A DNA stretch of 38,014 bases. It comes from XN24 sp047921395 (GTDB lineage Bacteria; Pseudomonadota; Gammaproteobacteria; Steroidobacterales; XN24). Positions within the stretch are counted from its first letter, which is position 1; each line of letters opens with the position of its first letter. Shown here piece by piece: positions 1 to 7,301 of the stretch. The stretch is from assembly GCA_047921395.1 (NCBI GenBank), contig JBLRWH010000018.1, positions 1 to 38,014 of the forward strand. Direction: 5' to 3'. A program made the position numbers and the translations under genes. The notes beneath the pieces are model-generated. The model was not told the DNA's origin, ran no database searches, and was given only the letters and a program-made list of their open reading frames with translations.

Positions 1-1382
1 GGAATCACCGGCACCGCCTGGTTCGGCAAGGTCGACACCGTCGTCCCCGCCCACAACTCCGCACCCACCGGCTTGATTACCTGCACCACCTGGTTGGCGC
101 CGCCCGCCGGATCACCGGCCAACTCAGAAGCATTGCCGCCAAAGTCCGTCAGCGTGTAGGTCACCTCCGGATCATCAAACGTGATCGTCGGGAAACCATC
201 CACAGGCGGCGGCGGCGCGGCGCCGCAGGTAGCTGTTTGGGTGATCTCGTCAAAGAAGAACGTCCAGGCAGCGGCGTTGTTGGCCGCGTCCCCGACGACA
301 CCATTGTCGAAGATGAACGTGATCTTGTTCGTCCGGAAGCCGGCCGTAGCGCCCGTGAAGTCGAAGCAGAGCTCCTCCCACGCACCGCTGCCGCTGTGAC
401 TCACGACCTCCTCTATGCCGGCCTCAGGAAGGCCCGTCACCGCGTCCTCGAACTTGAAGGTCACCGGGACCGAGCGGGACGCCCACACCTTCATCCTGAA
501 CGCCGTGCCGCTGGTGAAGTCGACGTCACCGCTGAGACTCAGCGTCGCCCCGCCGAAGGGCTGGTCGGCAAACTTTTGCATGCGCGCCGTCTGCGCCGTG
601 GCATTAAGACCAGACTGGTCGGGATTGGCGATCACGGTAGCGACGCCGCCACCAAAGCCCGCATCCACACCGAAATCGTAGCTCGCAGGAGCAGCCTCGA
701 AGTCGACCGGCAAGTTCACCGGCTCGACACCGCCCCCACCACAGCTCGCGACCTGGGTGATCTCATCGAAGTAGAACGTCCAGTCGTCGGGGTTCCCCCC
801 CGCGTCACCAGCGACGTTAATGTCGAAAATGAACGTGATCGAGTTGCTCGAGAACCCATTCACGCCGCCGGAGAAATCAAAGCACAACTGCTCCCAGTCG
901 CCACTGCCACTGTGGTTGGCCGTGCGCTCCTTGCCGAGTTCTGGGAGACCAGTTGCCGCATCTTCGAGCTTGAACAGCACGGGGACGGAGCGCGAAGCCC
1001 AGACCTTCATCGTGAAAGCCTGGCCCTTGGTGAAATCGACGCCATCGTCCAGCGCCAGGGTGCTGCCGCCGAAAGTATCGCCGTTGCCGGGATCGAACTT
1101 GAGCATGCGCGCGACCTTGTCGGTCGTATTGAGTCCGGTCTTGTCCGGGTTGTCTACGATGCCCGCCGTTCCGCCGGCAAAGTCCGAGAACGTGAACGGC
1201 CCGCACACGTCCTCGAAATTGATCACGTCACAGAAGCCTTCGGGAATTTCCGGCGGCGGCGGCGCGGGCGTTCCCGGGATCCTTTTCGGTCCGTCGCCTT
1301 CGCCGAAGCAACCGGCCAGGAACAGGACCGGGATGACGCATGTCAGGATGCGGGAAAGGCTTGCGGGGATCATTGCTTGCAT
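1..1382 (-). CDS. Modular surface lipoprotein with repeated beta-sandwich-like modules (partial, C-terminus beyond window)
   Basis: An open frame of 460 codons starts at ATG 1382 and runs off the left edge without a stop. The N-terminus is a lipoprotein signal ending FLAGC (Cys25), followed by a Pro-rich linker. Two similar modules follow, at about residues 56-213 and 227-387, and a third begins near 400. Modules 1 and 2 share the strings KVWASRSVPV, TGLPE, HSGSG, CFDF, ITFIFD and FDEITQ, so they are tandem duplicates. The pattern (GLN..., ARM.KF, FGG..L.L, DFT.G) resembles ~150-residue beta-sandwich modules that accompany marine laminarinases; a carbohydrate-binding role is inferred. It lies 106 bp downstream of the GH16 gene on the same strand and is probably cotranscribed. 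A second ATG (1373) is three codons in. No catalytic motif is visible in the part seen. Confidence 0.75.
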   Translation of the reverse strand, partial: MQAMIPASLSRILTCVIPVLFLAGCFGEGDGPKRIPGTPAPPPPEIPEGFCDVINFEDVCGPFTFSDFAGGTAGIVDNPDKTGLNTTDKVARMLKFDPGNGDTFGGSTLALDDGVDFTKGQAFTMKVWASRSVPVLFKLEDAATGLPELGKERTANHSGSGDWEQLCFDFSGGVNGFSSNSITFIFDINVAGDAGGNPDDWTFYFDEITQVASCGGGGVEPVNLPVDFEAAPASYDFGVDAGFGGGVATVIANPDQSGLNATAQTARMQKFADQPFGGATLSLSGDVDFTSGTAFRMKVWASRSVPVTFKFEDAVTGLPEAGIEEVVSHSGSGAWEELCFDFTGATAGFRTNKITFIFDNGVVGDAANNAAAWTFFFDEITQTATCGAAPPPPVDGFPTITFDDPEVTYTLTDFGGNASELAGDPAGGANQVVQVIKPVGAELWAGTTVSTLPNQAVPVI

Positions 1383-1488
1383 GGGCTGGATCTCTGGAGA
1401 CTTGCGTGAATGTTTTAGTTATCTGGCTTGAGACCGGCGGCGCGCTCAGGGGCGGCCCGCGATCACCTGGGGTTTGGCGCAGACGCGC

Positions 1489-2439
1489 TTAAGACTCGCC
1501 CGCATAGACCCTGACCCAGTCCACTTCCATGGTCACGGGAAAGACCGTGCTGGCGTTGGGAGCGCCCGGGAAATTGCCGCCAACCGCGACGTTGAACAGG
1601 ATGTAAAACGGCTGGTCGAAGGGCGCGGGGAAATCGGCGGCGGTCGAAAACCACGAGTTCTGCATGGCGTACAGGACGTCGTCGACATACCAGCGAATTT
1701 CGGTGGGGTCCCACTCAATAGCGTACGTATGAAACTCAGCCGTGGCATCCGCCGGGACGACGTAGCTCTCGCCGGTGAACACGTTCGCGGGGGCCTCGCC
1801 GCCGTAGTGGAGCGTGCCGAAGACCTGGTTCCCGCCGGCGGCACCGAGATTCACAGCCTCCATGATGTCGATCTCACCGGAGGCGGCCCAGCCGCCGTAG
1901 CGATTGTCCTGCGGCAGCATCCAGAAGGCGGGCCACAGGCCCCGTCCACCGGGCAGCCGCATGCGGGCCTCGATGCGCCCGTACTGCACTGCCACCCGGT
2001 CGCGGGTGATGATTCTTGCCGATGTGTACCTGAAGGCGCCGACGGACTCTTCGCGCGCCGTGATCCTGAGCAGCCCGTCACTGACCTGGGCGTTGTCCGG
2101 CAAGTAATACTGAAGCTCGTTGTTGCCCCAGCCCGGGATGCCTTCGTCAGTGCCGTCGCCGCTCTGGAAGAACCAGGTTTCGGGGTCGATCCGCTCGCCG
2201 TCGAACTCGTCCTGCCACACGAGCGTCAACGCATCGCCGGACCCGACCGGCGCATTCTCCAGCAGGGTCAGGGTTGGATTCGGGATATTGACGTTGTCCG
2301 ACGGGGGCACCACCAGCGGAGGCGCGATTTCCACCCCGGACAGCGCGCCATTGTCTTCGTCACCGATGCAAGCCGCCAAGGCCGCGAAGGCGCCCAAGAG
2401 CAGCAGCCTTCCCAGCACCCCATCGATTCGAAATTGCAT
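1489..2439 (-). CDS. GH16 family endo-beta-1,3-glucanase (laminarinase) lipoprotein
   Basis: The 316-residue protein has a lipoprotein signal (LAAC, Cys24), then a GH16 beta-jelly-roll domain from about residue 70 to the end. The catalytic signature is GEIDIMEAVN, with nucleophile Glu189, Asp191 and acid/base Glu194. Other family landmarks are WQDEFDG, GRIEARMRLP, LWPAFWMLP, FHTYAIEW and VDWVRVYA. It probably cuts internal beta-1,3 bonds of laminarin at the cell surface or in the periplasm. The ATG at 2439 follows a GGGGGAG ribosome site. The promoter upstream contains a LacI-type palindrome over the -35 box, shared with the GH3 promoter. The modular lipoprotein follows downstream. Exact substrate (laminarin or mixed-linkage glucan) cannot be fixed from sequence. 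Confidence 0.93.
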   Translation of the reverse strand: MQFRIDGVLGRLLLLGAFAALAACIGDEDNGALSGVEIAPPLVVPPSDNVNIPNPTLTLLENAPVGSGDALTLVWQDEFDGERIDPETWFFQSGDGTDEGIPGWGNNELQYYLPDNAQVSDGLLRITAREESVGAFRYTSARIITRDRVAVQYGRIEARMRLPGGRGLWPAFWMLPQDNRYGGWAASGEIDIMEAVNLGAAGGNQVFGTLHYGGEAPANVFTGESYVVPADATAEFHTYAIEWDPTEIRWYVDDVLYAMQNSWFSTAADFPAPFDQPFYILFNVAVGGNFPGAPNASTVFPVTMEVDWVRVYAGES

Positions 2440-2505
2440 GAAAGGACTCCCCCGGGCAGGACGCAGTTTGCCGGAAATCTAGTTTTAAGCGTCCACGGGA
2501 GACAA

Positions 2506-2534
2506 TGATTACCAAGAAATGACAGCGTTGTCAA
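2506..2534 (-). promoter_or_regulatory. Predicted GH16 promoter with palindromic operator over the -35 box
   Basis: On the minus strand TTGACA (2534-2529) is followed after 17 nt by TAATCA (2511-2506). The palindrome TGACAGCGTTGTCA at 2520-2533 overlaps the -35 box; one base pair breaks its symmetry. The architecture is the same as at the GH3 promoter. The central CG and the 14-bp size fit a LacI-family repressor site. That a LacI protein binds is inferred. Confidence 0.72.
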
Positions 2535-2635
2535 TTCTATCGCAGGACCACGGGAGATTGCCGGGACTGCCCCGGATGGAGAATCCAGCGGCGGTCCCGT
2601 CCCGTTAAGTTGCCGGTTAACTGAGGGAGGTGGTT

Positions 2636-2788
2636 GTGCCGCCCCTCGGGAAGTACCTATGCGGCCGACGCGCAGCCGTTCTCCTGGCGGTGGGCGTGGC
2701 AATCGCACTGCTCACGAGTGCGTTCCTTCCGCTCCGTCCGCTCCTGGCGTATCCGGTTATCGGCGACGACAGGTGCAGGTACAACTGA
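2636..2788 (+). CDS. Possible small membrane protein (50 aa)
   Basis: A GTG at 2636 lies 5 nt after GGAGG and opens a 50-codon frame. The product has basic residues at the start, then a hydrophobic stretch AVLLAVGVAIALLTSAFLPL that could form one membrane helix, and a polar tail. I recognise no family. It lies in the 548-bp space between the GH16 and LysR genes. An antisense frame of 66 codons (2657-2857, minus, after GGAGAAAAGATC) overlaps it, so at most one is likely to be real. It could also be the decayed end of an older gene. Confidence 0.3.
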   Translation: MPPLGKYLCGRRAAVLLAVGVAIALLTSAFLPLRPLLAYPVIGDDRCRYN

Positions 2789-2987
2789 GGCGATCGTTGT
2801 CAGACCGCCCAAGCTAAACGTGAACGAGTCACGTGTAGTTCCAGCCTTGAGTGACATGATCTTTTCTCCATGGCGACCTGGGCCGCCGGCGATTTGCCGA
2901 TCGCACTATCGCGATCCGCAAACGCATTTTGGGTGCGCAGGCAGCTGACCACAAACGAAAAGAATTCAGCCCAGGGTTGAGAAAAAA

Positions 2988-3890
2988 TCAGCCAGGGAGC
3001 GCGAAATTCTGCAATATCCAGGCCCTGAACAAGGCCACGCTCTCGTCCTCCACACGATTCGCCGAACAGACCAGGTAGTAGGACACATCGGCGACCAGCT
3101 CGTGCTCGAAGAGGCGCACGACGCTGCCCTCCTCGAACCAGAGGTTGCCGATCGGGATCGGCACGAGGGCCGCGCCGATGCCGCGCTGGGCGGCCCGGAC
3201 CACCGCGATCATCGAGTCGAGGCGGGTCGCCTTGGAGTTCCCCGGCAAGGCCACGCCGGATAGCGCCTCCCACTGCTGCCACGCCTGTGGATAGGTCTCG
3301 TGGACGATGATCGGGAATTCGCCCTGGATCTTGCCGTTCCTGACCGACAGGCCGCGCTTGAACTCCGGCGAACCGGCCGGCACCATCCGCAGCGGAAACA
3401 GCAGGTCCGCCTGCATGTCCGGCGGCGGCGTCCTGAACAGGCGGATCGACAGGTCGGCGTCCGGGGGATGTTTTTCCGCGCTCTCGTCGCTGGTGCCGAC
3501 CTGGATATCGATGTCCGGGTTGGCGACGCTGAACTCGTGCAGGCGCGGAATGAACAACTCGCTGGCGAAGAACGGCTGCACCGAGATCCGGATGGCGCTC
3601 TGCACGGCGCCCTTCCGGTATTTCCGGACCACGGTATCCAGCTGCTCGATCAGGGGACTCACTTCCTCGTAGAGCAACGTACCCGTCTTGGACAGCTTGA
3701 GGTCACGGGTGCTGCGGTCGAACAGCTGCTCGCCCAGCATCTCTTCCAGTTTCTTCATCTGGTGGCTCACCGCGGACGCGGTGATGTGCAGCTCGTCCGC
3801 CGCCGCGCGAAAGCTCTCGTGGCGCGCGGCGATGCAAAACGCCCGCAAGCCACGGATGGAGGGCTTGGTGCTCGCGGCCAGCTTGCTCAC
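2988..3890 (-). CDS. LysR family transcriptional regulator (GcvA-like)
   Basis: The 300-residue protein has the usual LysR length. An N-terminal winged HTH (about residues 10-70) contains the pattern FRAAADELHITASAVSHQ, followed by LEEMLGEQLFDRS. The C-terminal effector-binding domain spans about 95-295. The chosen start is GTG 3890, whose bases overlap the GH17 stop (GTGA), so translation is probably coupled to GH17. A longer frame up to 4055 only runs antiparallel inside GH17 in the wrong frame. As third gene of the GH3-GH17-lysR operon it may control sugar or glucan genes. The palindromes found here are not typical LysR boxes, so this protein is probably not the one that binds them. The effector is unknown. 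Confidence 0.88.
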   Translation of the reverse strand: MSKLAASTKPSIRGLRAFCIAARHESFRAAADELHITASAVSHQMKKLEEMLGEQLFDRSTRDLKLSKTGTLLYEEVSPLIEQLDTVVRKYRKGAVQSAIRISVQPFFASELFIPRLHEFSVANPDIDIQVGTSDESAEKHPPDADLSIRLFRTPPPDMQADLLFPLRMVPAGSPEFKRGLSVRNGKIQGEFPIIVHETYPQAWQQWEALSGVALPGNSKATRLDSMIAVVRAAQRGIGAALVPIPIGNLWFEEGSVVRLFEHELVADVSYYLVCSANRVEDESVALFRAWILQNFALPG

Positions 3891-4951
3891 CGCGCCCCCG
3901 CCGTCGCGGGTTGCCGGAATACCAGTTTTGGGGTCCGGTCGGCAAAGAACAGGCCCCAGTGCTTCTCGGCGGACAACGGCCGCGCCGGGTCGCCTTTCCA
4001 GGGCTCGTCGAAGGCCTCGAAGAAGAACACCGTCATGTTCTCCTCGGCCGCCCATTCATAAAGCTCGTGGAAATGCCGCGCCTGTTGCGCCTCGCTGGCG
4101 CGCTCGCCGAACTCCTCGGCGGTGGTCGCCCAGCCCGCCTCCAGGATCGCGATCGGCCTGCCCGGCAGCGCCCTGCGCACGTCCTCGATATTCTGCACCG
4201 TGTAGGCCAGCGCCTCGTCGATGGTCTTTTCTTCCCACTGCGGATAGGTGTGCACGCCGAGGAAATCGACCTCGGCCGCCAGCGGCGCGCCGTCGCGTAT
4301 CCACCACTCGTAGTTGTCGGCCACGGTCACGGGCTGCTCGATCTCCGCTTTCACGTGCCGGACGTAATCGATGACCTTCTCGAGCGGCACCATGTGGTCG
4401 TTCCACTCCACCAGGGCCTCGTTGCCGACGTTGACGGCCACGACGACGTCGGCATAGCGCCTCGCCAGCTCGATGCCGCGCCTGATCTCTGCCGCGTTCC
4501 CCAGCACATTCGCGGCCAGGACCTCGTCCGGAATCGGCTCGTCCAGCCACGGACAGCCCTCGTGATTGCTCACTTCGGCGCTGAGCCAGATGCCCTGGAG
4601 CACCTTGATCGGCAAGTCGTGGCGCCGGATGAGCTCCAGCGTGGTGGCGGAGTTCTCGCCCGCGTCGTACAGGCGGATGAGGCGAAAGTCGTGCGCGACC
4701 AGGATCTCGAGGTCCTCGAGGATCTCAGCCTCCGAGGGATTGACCGCCCCGTCGCCGCGATCCGGGTGCTGGCCCGCGCGAAACCCGGAATAGGCGACCG
4801 CCACGGTCTCACCGGCCAGCAGGTCGGCGGGCGACTGCCGGCCGGCCGGCGGCCCCGCCGTCCCGGCGGCCTCGCCGGAATGCCGCTGGCAGCCGCCGGC
4901 GAGGACGACAGCAGCGACGACCGTGAGGAGAATTTGCAGCGGTTGTGTCAT
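3887..4951 (-). CDS. GH17 family beta-1,3-glucanase/glucosidase lipoprotein
   Basis: The 354-residue protein has a hydrophobic leader ending LAGGC (Cys21), suggesting a lipoprotein, although glycine at -2 is less usual. The GH17 TIM barrel shows VAVNVGNEALVEW, with acid/base Glu178, and AILEAGWAT, with nucleophile Glu271. VAYSGFRAGQHPD and FFEAFDEPWKG are further family landmarks. Such enzymes hydrolyse or transglycosylate beta-1,3-glucans and accompany GH16 and GH3 in laminarin loci. The ATG lies 1 nt after the GH3 stop, and the stop overlaps the lysR-type start, so the three genes form one operon. Periplasmic or outer-membrane anchoring is inferred. Endo versus exo action cannot be told. 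Confidence 0.9.
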   Translation of the reverse strand: MTQPLQILLTVVAAVVLAGGCQRHSGEAAGTAGPPAGRQSPADLLAGETVAVAYSGFRAGQHPDRGDGAVNPSEAEILEDLEILVAHDFRLIRLYDAGENSATTLELIRRHDLPIKVLQGIWLSAEVSNHEGCPWLDEPIPDEVLAANVLGNAAEIRRGIELARRYADVVVAVNVGNEALVEWNDHMVPLEKVIDYVRHVKAEIEQPVTVADNYEWWIRDGAPLAAEVDFLGVHTYPQWEEKTIDEALAYTVQNIEDVRRALPGRPIAILEAGWATTAEEFGERASEAQQARHFHELYEWAAEENMTVFFFEAFDEPWKGDPARPLSAEKHWGLFFADRTPKLVFRQPATAGAR

Positions 4952-4952
4952 A

Positions 4953-7175
4953 TCAGCGTTCTGCCAGGACCCGGAACGTCGTCTTCAGCGTCGTGTCCGA
5001 GTCGCCGCCGATCCAGGCGTGAAATTCCCCGGGCTCGGCGGCCAGGCGCATCGCACGCCCGTAGAACGCGAGCTCATCCGTGTGCAGCTCGAACTCGACG
5101 GTCACCGTCTCGCCCGGCTCGAGCCGGACGCGCCGAAAGCCTTTCAGCTCCTTCACGGGCCGCGTCACGCTACCGACCCGGTCGCGGATGTAGCACTGCA
5201 CGACCTCGTCAGCGGTGACGCTGCCGCGGTTGGTCAGCTCCGCGCTGATCTTTACCGACTCCCCGAGCCGGATCTCGGCGGCGCTCGCGCGGATCTCCTG
5301 GTAATGAAACTCCGCATAGGACAGCCCGAAGCCGAAGGGGAACAGCGGCCGGTAACCGGCATCGAGGTGGAACGCGGTCATGCCCAGCGAGGTCTGGGGC
5401 GCGTACGTATCGATGTCGTCGATGTGCACGATCATGTCCGGGGATGGCGGCTTGCCGGTGTTCTTCTGGCTGTAGTAGATCGGCACCTGGCCGACCATCC
5501 GCGGGAACGTCGCCGGCAGCTTGCCCGACGGCGACTCGACGCCAAACAGCAGCTCCGCGATCGCGGGTCCGCCCATCGTGCCGGGATGCCAGGCGAACAG
5601 GATGGCGTCGACCTCGTCGACGATCTCCGTCAACGTCAATGGCCTGCCCGCCATGATGACCGCAACCAGCGGCGTGCCGGTGGCCCGGATCCGCCGCACG
5701 AGCTCGACCTGGTCACCCGGCAGGCCAATGTCGGCGCGCGAGTGCGCCTCGCCCGACAGGATCGACTCTTCGCCCAGGAACAGGAGCGCCACGTCGGCGT
5801 CCCGCGCCACCGCGACGGCCTCGTCGAACGCGGGGCCGGCCCGGCTGCGCGAAGTCTCCATCGCCCGCACGTGGCGGACGGCGAAGCCGGGGCCCAGCAA
5901 GTCCTCGATGGCGCGCAGGGGGGTGACCGTCGAGGCGGGGTCGCCATCGAAGATCCAGGTGCCCAGCTGCTCGTAAGGCGCGTCGGCCAGCGGGCCGATC
6001 ACGGCGACCGAGACCAGGCCGTCGGCCCGCAACGGCAGCACTCCGCCCTGGTTCCTAAGCATGACGACGCTCTGCATCGCCGCGGTCTTTGCCGTCTCGA
6101 GCGCATGGGCGTCCAGCAGCGGCGGCAGGCAGTCACGCTTCGAATAGGGAGCCTCGAAAAGCCCCAGGCGGAACTTGATGCGCAGGATGTTCGCCACGGC
6201 GGCGTCGATCACGTCGACAGGCAGCCTGCCCGCCTCGACCAGCCCGGCGAGGTGGTCGATATACGCGCCCCCCGCCATTTCCATGTCGACCCCGGCCGCG
6301 GCGGCCGCCAGGGCGGATTCGGCATCGTTCTCCGTCAGGCCGTGGATCGCGAGCTGCCGGACCGAGTCCCAGTCGCTGATGACGAACCCGGTGAAGCCCC
6401 ACTCGTCACGCAGGACCTGGCGCAGCAAAAACTCGCTGCCCGTGGGCGGGATGCCGTTGAGCTCGGAGAACGACGGCATCAGCGTCGCCACGCCCGCGTC
6501 CACGGCCGCCTTGAACGGCGGCAGGTAGACGTTGCGCAGTTCGATCTCCGGAATGCTGGTGGTCGCGTAGTCCCGCCCGCTCTCGGCCGCGCCGTAACCG
6601 GCGAAATGCTTCGCACAGGCCGCGATCTTGCCGGGCTCGGTGAGATCCTCGCCCTGGAATCCCTCGACCATCGCGACCGCGAGCCGGCTCGTCAGGCAGA
6701 CATCCTCGCCGCAGCTCTCCGCGATGCGGCCCCAGCGCGGATCGCGCGAGACATCGATCATGGGCGCGAACGTCCAGTTGATCCCGGCCGTGGCCGCCTC
6801 CCGCGCCGCCACGCTCGCGCACTCCCGCACGAGCTCGGGGTTCCAGCTCGCGGCCTGCCCGAGGGGGATCGGCATCACGGTCCGGAAGCCATGAATGACG
6901 TCGCGGCCGACGAGCAAGGGAATGCCCAGGCGGCTCTCCTCGACGGCGATGCGCTGCAGCTCGTCGACGATGCCCGCGTCAGCCACGTTCAGGACCGAGC
7001 CGATCCGCCCGGCGCGCAATTCCGCCGCGAGATAATCCGGCGCGTAGCCTTCGCTCGCATTGCGCTGGTTCATCTGGCCGATCTTTTCCGGCAGGGTCAT
7101 CCGGGACAGCAGCGCGCAGATTCTCTGCTCGACGGGCTCGGCGTGATCCAAGGGGCTCGCGATCGATGCTGTCAT
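4953..7175 (-). CDS. GH3 family beta-glucosidase
   Basis: The 740-residue protein is a full-length GH3 enzyme of BglX type: N-terminal barrel (PLLVGRDVIHG, KHFAGYGAAESGRDY), nucleophile Asp268 in FVISDWDSV, an alpha/beta sandwich domain (LFAWHPGTMGGPAIAELLFG, SGKLPATFP), and a C-terminal fibronectin-III-like domain. It would release glucose from laminari-oligosaccharides. I see no signal peptide, so it is probably cytoplasmic and acts on oligosaccharides brought in by the divergent symporter. ATG 7175 is chosen; a TTG four codons upstream (7187) is possible. Neither has a strong ribosome site. It is first in an operon with GH17 and the LysR gene, under the palindrome-controlled promoter at 7215-7243. 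Confidence 0.93.
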   Translation of the reverse strand: MTASIASPLDHAEPVEQRICALLSRMTLPEKIGQMNQRNASEGYAPDYLAAELRAGRIGSVLNVADAGIVDELQRIAVEESRLGIPLLVGRDVIHGFRTVMPIPLGQAASWNPELVRECASVAAREAATAGINWTFAPMIDVSRDPRWGRIAESCGEDVCLTSRLAVAMVEGFQGEDLTEPGKIAACAKHFAGYGAAESGRDYATTSIPEIELRNVYLPPFKAAVDAGVATLMPSFSELNGIPPTGSEFLLRQVLRDEWGFTGFVISDWDSVRQLAIHGLTENDAESALAAAAAGVDMEMAGGAYIDHLAGLVEAGRLPVDVIDAAVANILRIKFRLGLFEAPYSKRDCLPPLLDAHALETAKTAAMQSVVMLRNQGGVLPLRADGLVSVAVIGPLADAPYEQLGTWIFDGDPASTVTPLRAIEDLLGPGFAVRHVRAMETSRSRAGPAFDEAVAVARDADVALLFLGEESILSGEAHSRADIGLPGDQVELVRRIRATGTPLVAVIMAGRPLTLTEIVDEVDAILFAWHPGTMGGPAIAELLFGVESPSGKLPATFPRMVGQVPIYYSQKNTGKPPSPDMIVHIDDIDTYAPQTSLGMTAFHLDAGYRPLFPFGFGLSYAEFHYQEIRASAAEIRLGESVKISAELTNRGSVTADEVVQCYIRDRVGSVTRPVKELKGFRRVRLEPGETVTVEFELHTDELAFYGRAMRLAAEPGEFHAWIGGDSDTTLKTTFRVLAER

Positions 7176-7214
7176 GGAGTTCGTCAATGGCCGGCCGACT
7201 GCTGCGGTGCACGA

Positions 7215-7243
7215 TGTTTAACAACATTTGACAGCGCTGTCAA
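7215..7243 (-). promoter_or_regulatory. GH3 operon promoter with perfect 14-bp palindromic operator
   Basis: On the minus strand TTGACA (7243-7238) and TAAACA (7220-7215) are separated by 17 nt. The perfect palindrome TGACAGCGCTGTCA spans 7229-7242 and covers the -35 box. Because it is symmetric, it also presents TTGACA on the plus strand (7228-7233) toward the divergent symporter gene, though the -10 on that side is poor (GAGGAT). The site fits a LacI-family operator controlling both directions. Confidence 0.78.
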
Positions 7244-7301
7244 TTTGCGGGAGGATGCCGAGAGGCTGGATTCCGATAATAAACAGGCCTGAAATATAAC
7301 A

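Larger units (their letters stand above)
2440..2987. other. 548-bp intergenic region between GH16 and lysR-type gene
   Basis: The left part holds the GH16 promoter and operator. The middle holds two overlapping antisense small frames, each with a good ribosome site (plus 2636-2788, minus 2657-2857). From about 2860 to 2987 I see no gene, RNA or clear terminator, only AT-richer sequence after the LysR stop. Confidence 0.6.

Noticed and set aside
237..1409. 390-codon plus-strand frame opposite the modular lipoprotein
   Set aside because: Shadow; the minus strand gives a lipoprotein signal and clean tandem modules.
2657..2857. 66-codon minus-strand frame as a separate gene
   Set aside because: Good ribosome site but no recognisable domain and it overlaps the other small frame; kept only as an observation.
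4923..7292. 789-codon open frame on the plus strand opposite GH3
   Set aside because: Antisense shadow of a GC-rich gene; no recognisable domain, and GH3 motifs on the minus strand are decisive.
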